Of a stretch of 8,654 nucleotides of DNA, positions 1 through 5,750 are shown in pieces (the first letter of the stretch is position 1; the number at the start of each line of letters is the position of its first letter). The notes beneath the pieces are model-generated. The model saw only the letters and a program-made list of their open reading frames with translations. It had not been told where the DNA came from and did not search any database. The stretch comes from Paracoccaceae bacterium. Its GTDB lineage: Bacteria; Pseudomonadota; Alphaproteobacteria; Rhodobacterales; Rhodobacteraceae. Where the stretch lies: assembly GCA_027030435.1 (NCBI GenBank), contig JALVEX010000325.1, positions 1-8,654 of the forward strand. Direction: 5' to 3'. A program made the position numbers and the translations under genes.

Positions 1-572
1 GTGTCGGACTGGCCCACCGGCAGCACCATCACCCCGCCCACCCGCAATTGCGCCAGGAGCGGCGAAGGGGGGTCCTCGGCGGCGGCGGTGAGGATGATGC
101 GATCGAAGGGGGCCTGTTCGGGCAGGCCGTGGGAGCCATCGGCGGTGATCGCGGTGATATTGGTGAGATCAAGCTCTTCGAACAGCGCGCGCGCGGCGAT
201 GACGAGCTTGCGGAAGCGGTCGATCGTATAGACGCGCCGGGCAAGCTGGCTCAGGATCGCCGCCTGATAGCCGCTGCCGGTGCCGATCTCCAGCACCTTG
301 TGGCGGGGGTGCACATCGAGCGCCTGGGTCATCAGCGCCACCACCGAGGGCTGGCTGATGGTCTGGCCGCAGGCGATGGGAAGGGGCATGTCCTCATAGG
401 CGCGGGCGGCGAAGATGCCGCGCACGAAGGCGCCGCGATCGATCTTCTCCATCGCTTCGAGCACGCGCCTGTCGGTCACGCCCTTGGAGCGCAGATGGAA
501 GAGGAACTGCATCTTGCGCTCGGCCAGCTCCGCGGGGGAGAGGGGGCTTTCGTCTGCGCCGCTGCCGGTCAT
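1..572 (-). CDS. pcm: Protein-L-isoaspartate O-methyltransferase, 3' end beyond window
   Basis: SAM-dependent enzyme that methylates L-isoaspartyl residues in damaged cytoplasmic proteins so they can revert to aspartate. The frame was read directly from the minus strand: 190 complete codons are visible and the C-terminus (normally about 20-30 more residues) lies off the left edge. Recognisable blocks are ACGQTISQPS at residues 67-76 (substrate-side motif), the SAM-binding glycine-rich loop VLEIGTGSGYQAA at 93-105, and APFDRIILTAAAEDPP at 154-169 followed by GGVMVLPVG. The ATG at 572-570 shares ATGA with the surE stop, a classic translational-coupling junction, and an AAGGA lies about 9 nt upstream inside surE. 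Residues 1-12 are a short variable extension ahead of the AERKMQFLFHLRSKGV helix. Identity is secure; only the truncation by the window is incomplete. Confidence 0.94.
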   Translation of the reverse strand, partial: MTGSGADESPLSPAELAERKMQFLFHLRSKGVTDRRVLEAMEKIDRGAFVRGIFAARAYEDMPLPIACGQTISQPSVVALMTQALDVHPRHKVLEIGTGSGYQAAILSQLARRVYTIDRFRKLVIAARALFEELDLTNITAITADGSHGLPEQAPFDRIILTAAAEDPPSPLLAQLRVGGVMVLPVGQSD

Positions 573-1357
573 TCGAGATGGTCCTTCAGGGAGGCGAGCA
601 TGTCATGGGCGGTGAGATCGGCGCGCATCGGCGTGATCGAGATGTAGCCCTCGAGATTGGCGTGCACATCGGTGCCCGGCGCGCTCGCCCGGTGTTGATT
701 GCTTCCCTTGATCCACAGGAAGCGGCGCCCCGAGGGGGCCATGTGGGGCTCGACGCTGAAGCGCGTATCCGGGCGGAACCCCTGGGCCGTGATCCGCCGC
801 CCCTTCACCGCCTCGGCCCTGCAGGGTGGGAAATTCACGTTGTAGAACAGGCGGTAATGATCGCTGCTGTCTTCGAAGCCCGCTTCGAGAAGCCCACGCA
901 CCACATCCGCGCCATGCACGGCGGCGGCCTCGAAATGATCATCGAGCATGCGGTTTTCGGGGCCCAGATACTGGGAAAGCGCGATCGCCGGCAGGCCCTG
1001 AAGCGCCGCCTCCATGGCGCCGCCAAGGGTGCCGGAATAAAGCGCGTTCTCGCCCGAGTTGTTGCCCCGGTTGACGCCGGAAAGCACCAGATCGGGGGGA
1101 TTGCCATTCATCACGTCATGCAGCCCGGCGAGCACGCAATCGGCCGGGCTGCCTTCGGCGGCATAGCGGCGCTCGCCCATCTTGGCGATCATCATCGGAT
1201 GCGTGTAGGAGATCTTGTGCGCCACGCCCGATTGCTCGAAGGCCGGCGCCACGACCCAGACTTCGCCTTCCGGCCCCGCCACCTCGGCGGCGATGGCTTC
1301 GAGGGTCTTGAGGCCGGGGGCGTTGATGCCGTCGTCATTCGTGATGAGGATGCGCAT
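569..1357 (-). CDS. surE: 5'/3'-nucleotidase SurE
   Basis: Metal-dependent nucleoside monophosphate phosphatase (survival protein SurE), cytoplasmic, linked to stationary-phase survival and usually found beside pcm, as here. The 262-residue length is normal for the family. The N-terminus MRILITNDDGINAPGL contains the metal-ligand pair D8-D9. Further family motifs are EQSGVAHKIS from residue 41 (S43 is the expected metal/phosphate-site serine), GSPADCV at 69-75, SGVNRGNN at 93-100 (N96 metal ligand) and YSGTLGGAMEA from 107. The ATG is supported by AAAGGA about 12 nt upstream, a rather long spacing. A 143-nt gap separates it from hisE, so it may read through from the his genes or use its own promoter. 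A poor TTGCCG/TAAGGC pair (minus strand, within roughly 1385-1413) is the best candidate I see and is not convincing. Confidence 0.97.
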   Translation of the reverse strand: MRILITNDDGINAPGLKTLEAIAAEVAGPEGEVWVVAPAFEQSGVAHKISYTHPMMIAKMGERRYAAEGSPADCVLAGLHDVMNGNPPDLVLSGVNRGNNSGENALYSGTLGGAMEAALQGLPAIALSQYLGPENRMLDDHFEAAAVHGADVVRGLLEAGFEDSSDHYRLFYNVNFPPCRAEAVKGRRITAQGFRPDTRFSVEPHMAPSGRRFLWIKGSNQHRASAPGTDVHANLEGYISITPMRADLTAHDMLASLKDHLE

Positions 1358-1472
1358 GGCGGTTCACTGTCCTTTGCTGAAAGCCTTAGCCGAGCCTTGA
1401 TCGGGCGGCAAGGCGGGCCTGCGAAGGAAAGGGCGGGGCGGATGGGTGTGGCCCCATTGCCGCAATTGCGTT

Positions 1473-1496
1473 GCCGCCAGACCCGGGACAGGCGGC
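1473..1496 (-). terminator. Short inverted repeat just after hisE
   Basis: GCCGCC at 1473-1478 pairs perfectly with GGCGGC at 1491-1496 around a 12-nt loop, 4 nt beyond the hisE stop codon. It could attenuate his transcription before surE. On the minus strand there is no T-run after the stem (the following bases are AACGCAATTGCGG), so it is not a standard intrinsic terminator. A 10-bp palindrome CGCAATTGCG lies next to it at 1461-1470. Short GC-rich repeats like these are common by chance in this base composition. Confidence 0.2.
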
Positions 1497-1500
1497 CGGT

Positions 1501-1815
1501 TCACCTGCCCCGCGCCGCCTTCTCGGCAAGCCCCGAGGTGCCTTCGCGCCGCGCCAGCTCCGCCAGCACCTCGCCGAGGCTCACATCGCGCGCCGCCAGC
1601 ATCACCAGCAGGTGATAGAGCACATCGGCCGCCTCATGGGTGAGGTTCGCGCGATCGTTCTTCACCGCGGCCATGATCGCCTCCACCGCCTCCTCGCCGA
1701 ATTTCCCGGCGCAGGCCTCGGGCCCCTCTGCCAGAAGCCGCGCCGTCCAGGAGCTTTCGGGATCGGCGGTCTTGCGCGCCTCGATGGTGGCGGCGAGGCG
1801 TTCAAGCGTGTTCAT
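1501..1815 (-). CDS. hisE: Phosphoribosyl-ATP pyrophosphohydrolase
   Basis: Catalyses the second step of histidine biosynthesis, hydrolysing N1-(5-phosphoribosyl)-ATP to the AMP form and pyrophosphate. The 104-residue stand-alone protein belongs to the all-alpha NTP-pyrophosphohydrolase (MazG-like) superfamily. The metal-binding EExxE pattern is at E41-E42-E45 within GKFGEEAVEAIMAA, and the second acidic pair E61/D64 lies in HEAADVLYHLLVML. The ATG at 1815 is fixed by GGAGG (1825-1829) with a 9-nt spacer, embedded in the hisF 3' end. The ORF overlaps hisF by 14 nt, implying co-transcription and probable translational coupling. The tail (about residues 88-104) is charged and variable, as usual. 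No HisI domain is fused, so PR-AMP cyclohydrolase must be encoded elsewhere. Confidence 0.96.
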   Translation of the reverse strand: MNTLERLAATIEARKTADPESSWTARLLAEGPEACAGKFGEEAVEAIMAAVKNDRANLTHEAADVLYHLLVMLAARDVSLGEVLAELARREGTSGLAEKAARGR

Positions 1816-2590
1816 CTGCGCATTCCTCCGGTTCGAGCCGCACCGGGATGCCGGCGGCGGCCATGTGCTGCTTGGCCTCGCGGATGGTGAAATCGCCGAA
1901 ATGGAAGATCGAGGCGGCGAGCACCGCGCTCGCGCCCCCTTCCTTCACGCCCTCCACAAGATGATCGAGCGTGCCCACGCCGCCCGAGGCGATCACCGGC
2001 ACGCTGACGGCATCGGAAATGGCGCGCGTCAGCGGCAGGTTGAAGCCCGCGCGCGTGCCGTCGCGATCCATGCTGGTGAGCAGGATCTCGCCCGCGCCCT
2101 TCGCCACCACGGTGCGGGCGAATTCCACCGCATCGATCCCGGTGGATCGGCGCCCGCCGTGGGTGAAGATCTCCCACTTTCCCGGCGCGACCGTTTTCGC
2201 ATCGATCGCCACCACGATGCACTGGCTGCCGAAGTGATTGGCCGCCTCGGCCACCACGTCCGGGTTGGCCACGGCGGCGGAATTGAAGGAGACCTTGTCG
2301 GCGCCGGCGAGCAGGAGCGCGCGCACGTCATCGCGCGTGCGCACGCCTCCGCCGATGGTGAGCGGCATGAAGCACTGCTCGGCCGTGCGGCGCGCCAGAT
2401 CATACATGGTGGAGCGGTTTTCATGGGTGGCGTGGATATCGAGAAAGCAAAGCTCGTCGGCGCCCGCGGCATCATAGGCGCGTGCGCTTTCCACCGGATC
2501 GCCGGCATCCACCAGATCGACGAAATTGACCCCCTTCACCACGCGGCCGTCGGCCACATCGAGGCAGGGGATGATGCGGGTCTTCAACAT
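1802..2590 (-). CDS. hisF: Imidazole glycerol phosphate synthase subunit HisF
   Basis: Cyclase subunit of imidazole glycerol phosphate synthase. With the HisH glutaminase (not in this window) it converts PRFAR plus ammonia into imidazole glycerol phosphate and AICAR. The protein is a (beta/alpha)8 barrel of 262 residues counted from the MLKTRIIPCLD start. Catalytic aspartates are D11 and D130; K19 and the phosphate-binding loops GGGVRT (80-85) and ASGGVGT (201-207) are also present. The open frame extends upstream to an ATG at 2650, but those 20 extra residues are not family-like and would cover the promoter region, so 2590 is chosen. Its ribosome-binding site is weak (GTGGGG just upstream). 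It begins a hisF-hisE unit and is divergent from the membrane-protein gene across 141 nt. Confidence 0.97.
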   Translation of the reverse strand: MLKTRIIPCLDVADGRVVKGVNFVDLVDAGDPVESARAYDAAGADELCFLDIHATHENRSTMYDLARRTAEQCFMPLTIGGGVRTRDDVRALLLAGADKVSFNSAAVANPDVVAEAANHFGSQCIVVAIDAKTVAPGKWEIFTHGGRRSTGIDAVEFARTVVAKGAGEILLTSMDRDGTRAGFNLPLTRAISDAVSVPVIASGGVGTLDHLVEGVKEGGASAVLAASIFHFGDFTIREAKQHMAAAGIPVRLEPEECADEHA

Positions 2591-2731
2591 GCCCCACGCA
2601 TAATACCCGCCGCGGCGCAATACAATGCCCGCTTTCGCCGCGAAAGGCATCGGATATAGTGCGGGGCATTGAAGGGGCAGGGGGAGGGCCTTCCGGGCTT
2701 CGCGCCATGCGCCTCTATGCGGGAGATCTCG
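2591..2731. promoter_or_regulatory. Divergent promoter region, hisF / membrane protein
   Basis: This 141-nt gap separates two divergent starts and must hold a promoter for each unless transcription arrives from elsewhere. For the plus-strand gene the best -10 is TATAGT at 2655-2660, giving a leader of about 65 nt; no good -35 precedes it. For hisF the best -10-like hexamer is TATTAT (2605-2600 on the minus strand), which would leave an almost leaderless mRNA starting about 3 nt before the ATG. Two nested inverted repeats lie in the gap: outer arms CAATGCCCGC (2623-2632) and GCGGGGCATTG (2661-2671), matching except for one extra G, and an inner perfect CTTTCG-CCG-CGAAAG (2632-2646). They could be operator half-sites. 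The promoter calls are inferences. Confidence 0.4.
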
Positions 2732-3643
2732 ATGAATTCATTGCGCTACCTGCTGGCTTCGCTCGCGCTCGGCCTGATCGCCGCCTTCGCCTCGGAAAAC
2801 ATGTTCTGGATCGTCGCGCCCTATCCGCTGACGCCGCCGGTGCTTGCCTTCATCTGGGCGATGTATGCGCTTTGCTGCGCCGCCGCGCTCTCGGCCGTGG
2901 TGCTGACGGGCATCCAGGGCCTTCCCGCCGCCTTCCTCGGCGCGGCGATCATGGGCTGGCTGATCGAGGGGGTGGTGGAAGGCACGATGTATCTGGCATT
3001 CCCCTTCCAGCTGGCCTGGACGCCCCTTGCCTGGCACGCGCTCATCAGCGGGGTCGGCGTGTTCGCGCTCGGGCGCGCGGCCCCGCACTGGCCGCGCTGG
3101 CGGCGGATCGGGGCCTGGGCCCTCCTCGGGCTGTTCATCGGCTTCTGGGCGCAATACTGGCCGCTCGAGCGCGCGGCGCTGCCCGATCCGCCCCGCCTTA
3201 TCGCCTATCTCGCGGGGTTTGGCGTAGCGGTGCCGCTCGCGCATCTGCTGCTCGATCGGCTGACGCCGCTTTCGCTCCCGCCCCGCCGGGTGCTCATGAT
3301 CGCGCCCATTGCGCTGGCGGGGCTCTGGGCCTTGCAGAGCCTCGCCGCGCCCTCGCCCCTGCGCCTTTCGCTGCCTCTCCTGCTCTGGATCACCATACGG
3401 GCGATGGGGCGCCTTGGCACGGGGCGGGGCGGGCCGGTGGATTTCGGCGCCCCCGCGCCCGTGGCGCTCAGGCACTTCACCTTCCTGATCGCGCCTCTGA
3501 CGGGCGCGTTTCTGGCGGTGGCGGGCTGGCGGCTCACGGGCGGCTTCGAGGCAAATGTGGCGGTGGCGCTGACAACCGTGCCCGCCTCTGTGATCTGGTG
3601 GCTGTGGCTGGTGCTGCGTGCCGAACGCGCGGGGCGGGGCTGA
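2732..3643 (+). CDS. Multi-pass membrane protein of unknown function
   Basis: I do not recognise the family. It is a 303-residue, very hydrophobic protein with roughly 8-10 membrane segments: about residues 5-20, 35-60, 64-80, 97-114, 127-143, 157-174, 188-206, 213-223, 249-267 and 277-295. Arg/Pro-rich loops lie between some of them (PHWPRWRR at 118-125, a loop near 176-186, RAMGRLGTGRGG at 223-234). Polar residues E79, E83 and H102 sit in or beside hydrophobic stretches and could be functional. The ATG at 2732 is preferred because GGGAGA lies 5 nt upstream and the signal-anchor helix starts directly after it. In-frame ATGs at 2669 and 2717 would add non-hydrophobic residues. It is divergent from hisF and 127 nt upstream of the DUF302 gene on the same strand. 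Coding status is well supported by the long hydrophobic frame; transporter or enzyme roles cannot be assigned. Confidence 0.85.
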   Translation: MNSLRYLLASLALGLIAAFASENMFWIVAPYPLTPPVLAFIWAMYALCCAAALSAVVLTGIQGLPAAFLGAAIMGWLIEGVVEGTMYLAFPFQLAWTPLAWHALISGVGVFALGRAAPHWPRWRRIGAWALLGLFIGFWAQYWPLERAALPDPPRLIAYLAGFGVAVPLAHLLLDRLTPLSLPPRRVLMIAPIALAGLWALQSLAAPSPLRLSLPLLLWITIRAMGRLGTGRGGPVDFGAPAPVALRHFTFLIAPLTGAFLAVAGWRLTGGFEANVAVALTTVPASVIWWLWLVLRAERAGRG

Positions 3644-3702
3644 GAGGGCGGCGGGCGGGCGGCGGAATGGCGCCGGCACACGCTTTCGTGATCCGATCTG
3701 CT

Positions 3703-3731
3703 TTGACGCTCCCGCTCAAGGCGGGCAGGTT
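3703..3731 (+). promoter_or_regulatory. Weak promoter candidate for the DUF302 gene
   Basis: TTGACG at 3703-3708 is a good -35 hexamer. With a 17-nt spacer the -10 position reads CAGGTT (3726-3731), which matches the consensus poorly, although poor -10 boxes are common in high-GC alphaproteobacteria. A small hairpin, CCCGC (3711-3715) with GCGGG (3721-3725), falls in the spacer. The site sits in the 127-nt gap after the membrane-protein gene and would give a leader of about 30-35 nt, consistent with independent expression of the downstream gene. Confidence 0.25.
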
Positions 3732-3770
3732 CGCCCCATGACAGAACAAGGTAGCCGAGGGAGTATCGTC

Positions 3771-4214
3771 ATGAAGAAACTGTTTGCCGCCGTGATCTTC
3801 GGCCTGATCGCCGGCATGGCCAATGCCGGGATCATCCGGGTGGAAAGCCCCTATTCGGTGGATGAGACGCTGGATCGGCTGGAGAAGGTGGTCAGCGCAG
3901 CGGGGGCGAAGGTCTTTGCGCGGGTGGAGCATGCGCGCGGGGCGGAGAAGATCGGGATGAAGCTCGCGCCCGAAGCGCTGCTGATCTTCGGCAAGCCCGA
4001 GCTGGGCACGCCGGCGATGCAGGCCAATCCGCTCGCCGGGCTGGTGCTGCCGGCGCGGGTGCTGGCTTACGAGGATGAGGCGGGAAAGGTGTGGCTTGCC
4101 TATGAGGATCCGGCCGAAATGCTGGGGCGCTTCGACATCCCCGCCGATGCGCCGGTGGTGCAGAAGCTGACGAAGGCGCTCAAGGGGCTGACGGGCAAGG
4201 CGGTGGCGAAGTGA
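3771..4214 (+). CDS. Exported DUF302 domain protein
   Basis: A 147-residue protein with a clear Sec signal peptide: MKK, hydrophobic core LFAAVIFGLIAGM, and an ANA|G cleavage site after residue 19, so the mature form of about 128 residues is probably periplasmic. The body matches the DUF302 pattern: an N-terminal SVDETLDRLEKVVSAAGAKVFARVEHARGA segment (29-58), then LLIFGKPELGTPAM (70-83), LPARVLAYED (93-102) and VWLAYEDP (107-114). The biochemical role of DUF302 proteins is not established; small ligand or metal binding has been suggested for relatives, but nothing here proves it. There is no cysteine in the mature protein. The ATG at 3771 is set by GAGGGAG (3757-3763) with a 7-nt spacer and by the signal peptide; a longer upstream frame from 3618 is not credible. 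The 3' end faces the convergent gap before hisA. Confidence 0.92.
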   Translation: MKKLFAAVIFGLIAGMANAGIIRVESPYSVDETLDRLEKVVSAAGAKVFARVEHARGAEKIGMKLAPEALLIFGKPELGTPAMQANPLAGLVLPARVLAYEDEAGKVWLAYEDPAEMLGRFDIPADAPVVQKLTKALKGLTGKAVAK

Positions 4215-4474
4215 TGCGCTGGGCTGGGCGCGGGAAAGCCGAATCCTCCATTTAGTGTCGCAGGCAAAGAATTTTTCGGTCAGGCTATTGCAGGCCTTTC
4301 CCGGAGCACTCTCTGCCTCGTGAATTCATCCTTGATCCCAATAGAGGGCATGCGACCGCCTTGGAGCGGGCGGGCGCATGCCCGGGCCGCTGTGCGCCCC
4401 GGGCGAATTGCGATGAACGGGTTGGGTGGTTTGGATCGAGCACGACAGGCGCAAAAGGCCGATACCGCCCGCCA
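4215..4474. other. Gene-free convergent gap between DUF302 gene and hisA
   Basis: These 260 nt lie between two converging stop codons, which is large for such a compact segment. The left half (about 4250-4350) is visibly more AT-rich than its neighbours. I find no credible ORF: a plus-strand frame starting at GTG 4320 runs into hisA and has low-complexity Arg/Ala composition. The gap holds three phased CAGGC pentamers (4261, 4281, 4291) and two overlapping hairpins (4346-4383 and 4380-4404). No clear T-tract terminator is seen for either flanking gene; the best is AGGC/GCCT (4282-4297) followed by TTTCCC, which is weak. A small RNA or a remnant gene is possible but unproven. Confidence 0.6.
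4346..4383. repeat. Long imperfect hairpin in convergent gap
   Basis: GGGCATGCG (4346-4354) is perfectly complementary in inverted orientation to CGCATGCCC (4375-4383). Inside it, CCGCC (4356-4360) pairs with GGCGG (4369-4373). Only one A/G mismatch (4355/4374) interrupts a 14-bp stem closed by an 8-nt loop. A second perfect stem, GCCCGGG (4380-4386) with CCCGGGC (4398-4404), shares 4 nt with the first, so the two foldings compete in part. Neither is followed by a T-run on either strand, so a standard intrinsic terminator is unlikely. It may still act as a bidirectional transcription block, an mRNA 3'-end stabiliser, or a protein-binding dyad. Confidence 0.6.
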
Positions 4475-5197
4475 TCACCCCTTCAGAAGCGCCAGCGCCT
4501 CGGCCAGATCGATGGCGCCGTCATAAAGCGCGCGCCCCGAGATCGCGCCATCGAGCGGCGCGCCGCAATCGCGCAGCGCCTCGAGATCCTCGAGCGAACT
4601 CACGCCCCCCGAGGCGATCACCGGGATCGAAACCGCGCGCGCAAGCGCCGCGGTGGCGGCCACGTTCGGCCCCTGCATGGCGCCGTCGCGCTCGATGTCG
4701 GTATAGATGATTGCCGCCACGCCCGCGTCCTCGAAGCGGCGGGCGAGATCGATCGCCTCCACCTCGGTTTCCTCGGCCCAGCCGCGCGTGGCCACCCGCC
4801 CGCCGCGCGCATCGATCCCCACCGCCACGCGCCCCGGAAAGGCGCGCGCGGCTTCGCGCACCAGATCGGGATCCTCCACCGCCACCGTGCCGAGGATCAC
4901 CCGCGCGATGCCGCGCCCGAGCCAGCTTTCGATGGTGGCCATGTCGCGGATGCCGCCGCCAAGCTGGGCCGGCAGGCTGACCGCTTCGAGGATCGCCTCC
5001 ACCGCCTCCCCGTTCACCGGTCGCCCGGCGAAGGCGCCGTTGAGATCCACGAGATGCAGCCATTCGCAGCCGGCATCGGCGAAGGCGCGGGCCTGATCGG
5101 CGGGGCTGTCGCTGAACACGGTGGCCTTGTCCATCTCGCCGCGCAAAAGGCGCACGCACTGGCCGTCTTTGAGGTCGATCGCGGGGTAGAGTATCAT
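4475..5197 (-). CDS. hisA: ProFAR isomerase HisA
   Basis: 1-(5-phosphoribosyl)-5-[(5-phosphoribosylamino)methylideneamino]imidazole-4-carboxamide isomerase, the Amadori-type step that supplies PRFAR to HisF-HisH. It is a 240-residue (beta/alpha)8 barrel, the usual length. The start MILYPAIDLKDGQCVRL is family-typical and carries catalytic D8; the second catalytic aspartate is D129 in VGIDARGG. Other motifs are HLVDLNGAF (48-56), QLGGGIRD (78-85), GW at 139-140, YTDIERDG (165-172) and IASGGVSS (194-201). The frame is open further upstream, to 5764, but that region is non-homologous and overlaps the DUF2147 gene. The ATG at 5197 has AAAGGG (5211-5206) about 8 nt upstream. No his gene flanks it directly: hisF is about 1.9 kb away beyond opposite-strand genes, so its own promoter in 5198-5338 is expected. 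Confidence 0.97.
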   Translation of the reverse strand: MILYPAIDLKDGQCVRLLRGEMDKATVFSDSPADQARAFADAGCEWLHLVDLNGAFAGRPVNGEAVEAILEAVSLPAQLGGGIRDMATIESWLGRGIARVILGTVAVEDPDLVREAARAFPGRVAVGIDARGGRVATRGWAEETEVEAIDLARRFEDAGVAAIIYTDIERDGAMQGPNVAATAALARAVSIPVIASGGVSSLEDLEALRDCGAPLDGAISGRALYDGAIDLAEALALLKG

Positions 5198-5338
5198 GCG
5201 CTGGGCCCTTTCCTGTGCTTTTGCTGCGCTGTCTCGCATGAAGCGGGCGCAAATGCAAAGCGGCGTTCCGACCCGACGTAACGCTTGCCAGTAAGGGGTG
5301 CGGCGGGCCAGACTGGCGGAGCAGCAAGGGAGGATTGC
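5198..5338. promoter_or_regulatory. Divergent promoter region, hisA / DUF2147 gene
   Basis: This 141-nt gap lies between divergent starts. For the DUF2147 gene, TTGCCA at 5285-5290 is a reasonable -35, with CAGACT (5309-5314) at 18-nt spacing as a poor -10. For hisA I see only a weak TTGCAT on the minus strand (near 5250) without a good -10. The only strong elements are ribosome-binding sites: AAGGGAGG at 5326-5333 for the plus-strand gene and AAAGGG (5211-5206, minus strand) for hisA. No his-type leader peptide or tandem histidine codons are visible, so classical his attenuation is not supported. Confidence 0.3.
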
Positions 5339-5737
5339 ATGATGAAGAGATTTGGCCTCGCGTTCGCTTTCATCTTCGGCTTCGCCGCGGCGGCGCTCGC
5401 CGATCCGGTGGAAGGGCTCTGGAAGACCCAGCCCGGTGACACCGGCACTTACGCCCATGTGAAGATCGCCGCCTGCGGCGACAGGATATGCGGCACGATC
5501 GCGAAAGCCTTCGATTCCGACGGCAAGGAAATTTCTTCGCCCAATGTGGGCAAGCGCATGATCTGGGACATGGTGCCCAGGGGCGAAGGCTACTATTCCG
5601 GCGGCAAGATCTGGGCCCCGGACCGCGACAAGACCTACAAATCCAAGATGCAGCTCAACGGCAACAGGCTGAAGGTTTCGGGCTGCGTTCTGGGCGGCAT
5701 CATCTGCCGCGGCCAGACCTGGACTCGCGTGCAGTAG
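5339..5737 (+). CDS. Exported DUF2147 domain protein
   Basis: A 132-residue protein with a signal peptide (MMKR, a Phe/Ala-rich hydrophobic core, cleavage after A21 at ALA|DPVEG), so it probably acts in the periplasm. The mature part fits DUF2147: VEGLWKT at 24-30, CGDRICGTI at 46-54, GGKIWAPDRDKTYKSKMQL from 88, LKVSGC at 111-116 and the terminal CRGQTWTRVQ. Four cysteines (C46, C51, C116, C123) could form two disulfides. The fold is expected to be a small beta-barrel; function is unknown, although relatives are linked to envelope or stress contexts. Two adjacent ATGs (5339 and 5342) are possible: AAGGGAGG (5326-5333) lies 5 nt before the first and 8 nt before the second. It diverges from hisA, converges on the MBL gene and ends before a probable terminator, so it is likely monocistronic. 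Confidence 0.93.
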   Translation: MMKRFGLAFAFIFGFAAAALADPVEGLWKTQPGDTGTYAHVKIAACGDRICGTIAKAFDSDGKEISSPNVGKRMIWDMVPRGEGYYSGGKIWAPDRDKTYKSKMQLNGNRLKVSGCVLGGIICRGQTWTRVQ

Positions 5738-5750
5738 GGCCAAGACGGGA

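Noticed and set aside
43..52. CGCAATTGCG palindrome, repeated at 1461-1470
   Set aside because: One copy lies within pcm coding sequence. Two copies of a 10-bp palindrome built from frequent codons is weak evidence for a regulatory site.
48..647. Long plus-strand open frame opposite pcm
   Set aside because: Antisense to a clearly homologous gene. It has His/Gly/Ala-rich composition without family motifs, as expected of a codon-bias shadow in high-GC DNA.
578..1615. 345-codon plus-strand open frame opposite surE and hisE
   Set aside because: Spans two real minus-strand genes and their gap; composition (Arg/His/Gly-rich) and lack of motifs mark it as a mirror frame.
2591..2650. HisF N-terminal extension to the ATG at 2650
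   Set aside because: HisF proteins begin at MLKTRIIPCLD. The extra 20 residues are non-homologous and would cover the divergent promoter region.
1640..2659. 339-codon plus-strand open frame opposite hisF
   Set aside because: Entirely antisense to hisE/hisF, no recognisable domain, His/Ala/Gly-rich.
2659..3741. 360-codon plus-strand frame overlapping the membrane-protein gene
   Set aside because: A shifted frame on the same strand, rich in Arg/Ala/Gly. The 2732 frame has the coherent hydrophobic helices, the ribosome-binding site and a sensible stop.
4230..4260. tRNA-like GAATCC sequence near 4240
   Set aside because: There is no TTCRA T-loop, no acceptor stem and no cloverleaf partner sequence around it.
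4320..4526. 68-codon plus-strand ORF in the convergent gap
   Set aside because: GTG start with no ribosome-binding site, Arg/Ala-rich tail overlapping the hisA 3' end, no recognisable motif.
5198..5338. his attenuator or leader peptide upstream of hisA
   Set aside because: No short ORF with consecutive histidine codons and no terminator/antiterminator pair could be found.
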